From Lachnoclostridium sp. UBA6558 (GTDB taxonomy: Bacteria; Bacillota; Clostridia; Lachnospirales; Lachnospiraceae), in NCBI GenBank assembly GCA_002434335.1, contig DJJW01000095.1, positions 139,495-145,919 on the forward strand: 6,425 nt of DNA, in the 5' to 3' direction. A program made the translations under genes and the position numbers. Shown here piece by piece: positions 5,692-6,425 of the stretch (within the stretch, counting starts at the first letter, position 1; each line of letters opens with the position of its first letter). Under the pieces are notes generated by a model. It ran no database searches. It worked only from the letters and a program-made list of their open reading frames with translations, and was not told the origin of the DNA.

Positions 5692-5930
5692 CAAATCAGG
5701 ATAGGAATTGAGTATTTAATAATTCCACACTAAAACCGGTGTATACCACAAGTCCTCTTGCCCTACTGCCCAAATAGGAAGTGTGATATATCCTTTATTT
5801 CATAGTAGCTCTGTTGCATACCACATCTGCTTTCATATGCTGTAATACTACAAATCAGGAAGTGAAAAATGACCCTAATTCATATTTCTAGATACCAATG
5901 CTTTCATTTTCTTATTTCATCAAGTTAAAG
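5692..5930. repeat. Three degenerate tandem units of about 80 bp in the rny-proC gap
   Basis: Plus-strand units begin with CAAATCAGGA at 5692, CAAATAGGAAGTG at 5771 and CAAATCAGGAAGTG at 5851, spaced 79 and 80 bp apart. A second shared block lies later in each unit: ATACCACA (5743), ATACCACATCTGCTTTCAT (5818) and ATACCAATGCTTTCAT (5892). The rest has drifted, with indels. No reading frame, terminator or CRISPR-like spacing explains it. It occupies most of the gene-free stretch between the rny terminator and the proC promoter. Confidence 0.5.
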
Positions 5931-5949
5931 CATTAAACTATATCGTTTC

Positions 5950-5994
5950 AAAAAAAGATGGCGAAATTCCTGTATTAGGAATTTCGGCCATCTT
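5950..5994 (-). terminator. Strong intrinsic terminator after rny
   Basis: The arms 5955-5970 and 5978-5994 form a 16-bp stem (AAGATGGC plus GAAATTCC) with one bulged G at 5986 and a 7-nt loop. On the minus strand the stem runs into seven T (complement of 5950-5956). It lies 12 nt beyond the rny stop. Confidence 0.93.
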
Positions 5995-6006
5995 AATAAC
6001 TATTCA

Positions 6007-6425
6007 TTATTTTGCGTAATCTGTCACTCGTGATTCTCTGATTACATTGACCTTAATCTGACCTGGATACTCCAGCTCAGACTCAATTTGCTTTGATATG
6101 TCACGGGCAAGCAATATCATGTCTGCATCAGATATCTGATCTGGCACTACCATAATACGTACTTCTCTGCCTGCTTGTATCGCAAATGACTTATCTACTC
6201 CCTTAAAGCTATTGGAGATATCTTCTAATTGCTTCAATCTGTTTGTGTATGTTTCTAATGTTTCTCTTCTGGCACCTGGTCTCGCAGCCGAAATGGTGTC
6301 CGCAGCCTGTACGATGCATGCAATCAATGATTCAGGTTCCACATCACCGTGATGGGATTCTACTGCATTAATTACGATTGCAGATTCCTTATACTTTCTG
6401 CACAAATCAACACCGATTTGAATAT
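6007..6425 (-). CDS. rny: Ribonuclease Y, C-terminal part (5' end beyond the right edge)
   Basis: Membrane-anchored endoribonuclease that initiates mRNA decay in Firmicutes. Only the last 138 codons of a protein normally about 520 aa long are present; the N-terminal helix, coiled coil and KH domain lie outside the window. The fragment covers the end of the HD metal-dependent domain (VESHHGDVEPESLIACIVQA, with the family Asp in QAAD at residue 42 of the fragment) and the conserved C-terminal domain (AARPGARRETLETYTNRL, FAIQAGREVRIMV, PGQIKVNVIRESRVTDYAK). The frame is open to base 6425 in IQIGVDLCRKYKES, so an apparent TTG start at 6405 is only internal. Tandem stops TAA TGA end the gene, followed by a strong terminator. 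The match to RNase Y is very clear along the whole fragment. Confidence 0.96.
   Translation of the reverse strand, partial: IQIGVDLCRKYKESAIVINAVESHHGDVEPESLIACIVQAADTISAARPGARRETLETYTNRLKQLEDISNSFKGVDKSFAIQAGREVRIMVVPDQISDADMILLARDISKQIESELEYPGQIKVNVIRESRVTDYAK

Noticed and set aside
5841..5852. TGTA-N4-TACA inverted repeat as another BlaI operator
   Set aside because: The half sites point the wrong way with 4-nt spacing (BlaI-class sites are TACA-N2-TGTA), and no promoter overlaps it.
5692..5930. CRISPR array or tiny tandem peptides in the rny-proC gap
   Set aside because: The copies are diverged along their whole length, with no constant repeat and variable spacer pattern. The short ATG frames they contain (10-14 codons) lack ribosome sites and are not kept in the same phase.
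6007..6405. Stand-alone small gene starting at TTG 6405
   Set aside because: The frame stays open to the right edge with RNase Y sequence, so the codon is internal to rny.

Overview
The window reads as a chromosomal segment of a low-GC, endospore-forming Clostridia, most likely a Lachnospiraceae member. The basis is protein-level resemblance (an RNase Y tail, ProC, NudF, a SpoIIM-like protein, and a BlaI/M56 pair driving an ABC exporter) together with AT-rich intergenic DNA. The genus is inference. All seven supported genes lie on the minus strand, so transcription runs from right to left. Two genes are cut by the window edges.

Right part (about 3240-6425), housekeeping and sporulation genes. 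The C-terminal end of ribonuclease Y (rny) enters from the right edge and stops at a strong intrinsic terminator (5950-5994). A 0.4 kb gap follows that has no gene but holds three degenerate tandem units of about 80 bp. Next come a sigma-A-like promoter and proC (pyrroline-5-carboxylate reductase), then nudF (ADP-ribose pyrophosphatase) with its own terminator, then a SpoIIM-like membrane protein with a terminator of its own. A 48-codon open frame links the end of proC to the proC-nudF gap and may be a small gene.

Left part (1-3240), a self-contained regulatory and export operon. A clear promoter is overlapped by one copy of a 20-bp motif and preceded by a second copy; both look like BlaI-family operators. 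The transcript begins with a long, purine-rich, minisatellite-like leader. It then encodes a BlaI/MecI-type repressor, an M56 (BlaR1/MecR1-like) membrane metallopeptidase without a penicillin-binding sensor domain, an ABC ATPase, and an ABC-2 type permease that runs off the left edge. The spacing implies one operon: 1 nt between repressor and protease, a 4-nt ATGA overlap between ATPase and permease, and no terminator in between. The likely logic is that an envelope signal activates the protease, the repressor is inactivated, and the exporter and its regulators are induced together. The inducer and the exported substrate cannot be read from the sequence.

Nothing here is a clear new enzymatic system. 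The least explained features are the tandem repeat arrays in three intergenic regions, the broken charged reading frame in front of blaI, and the sensor-less protease.
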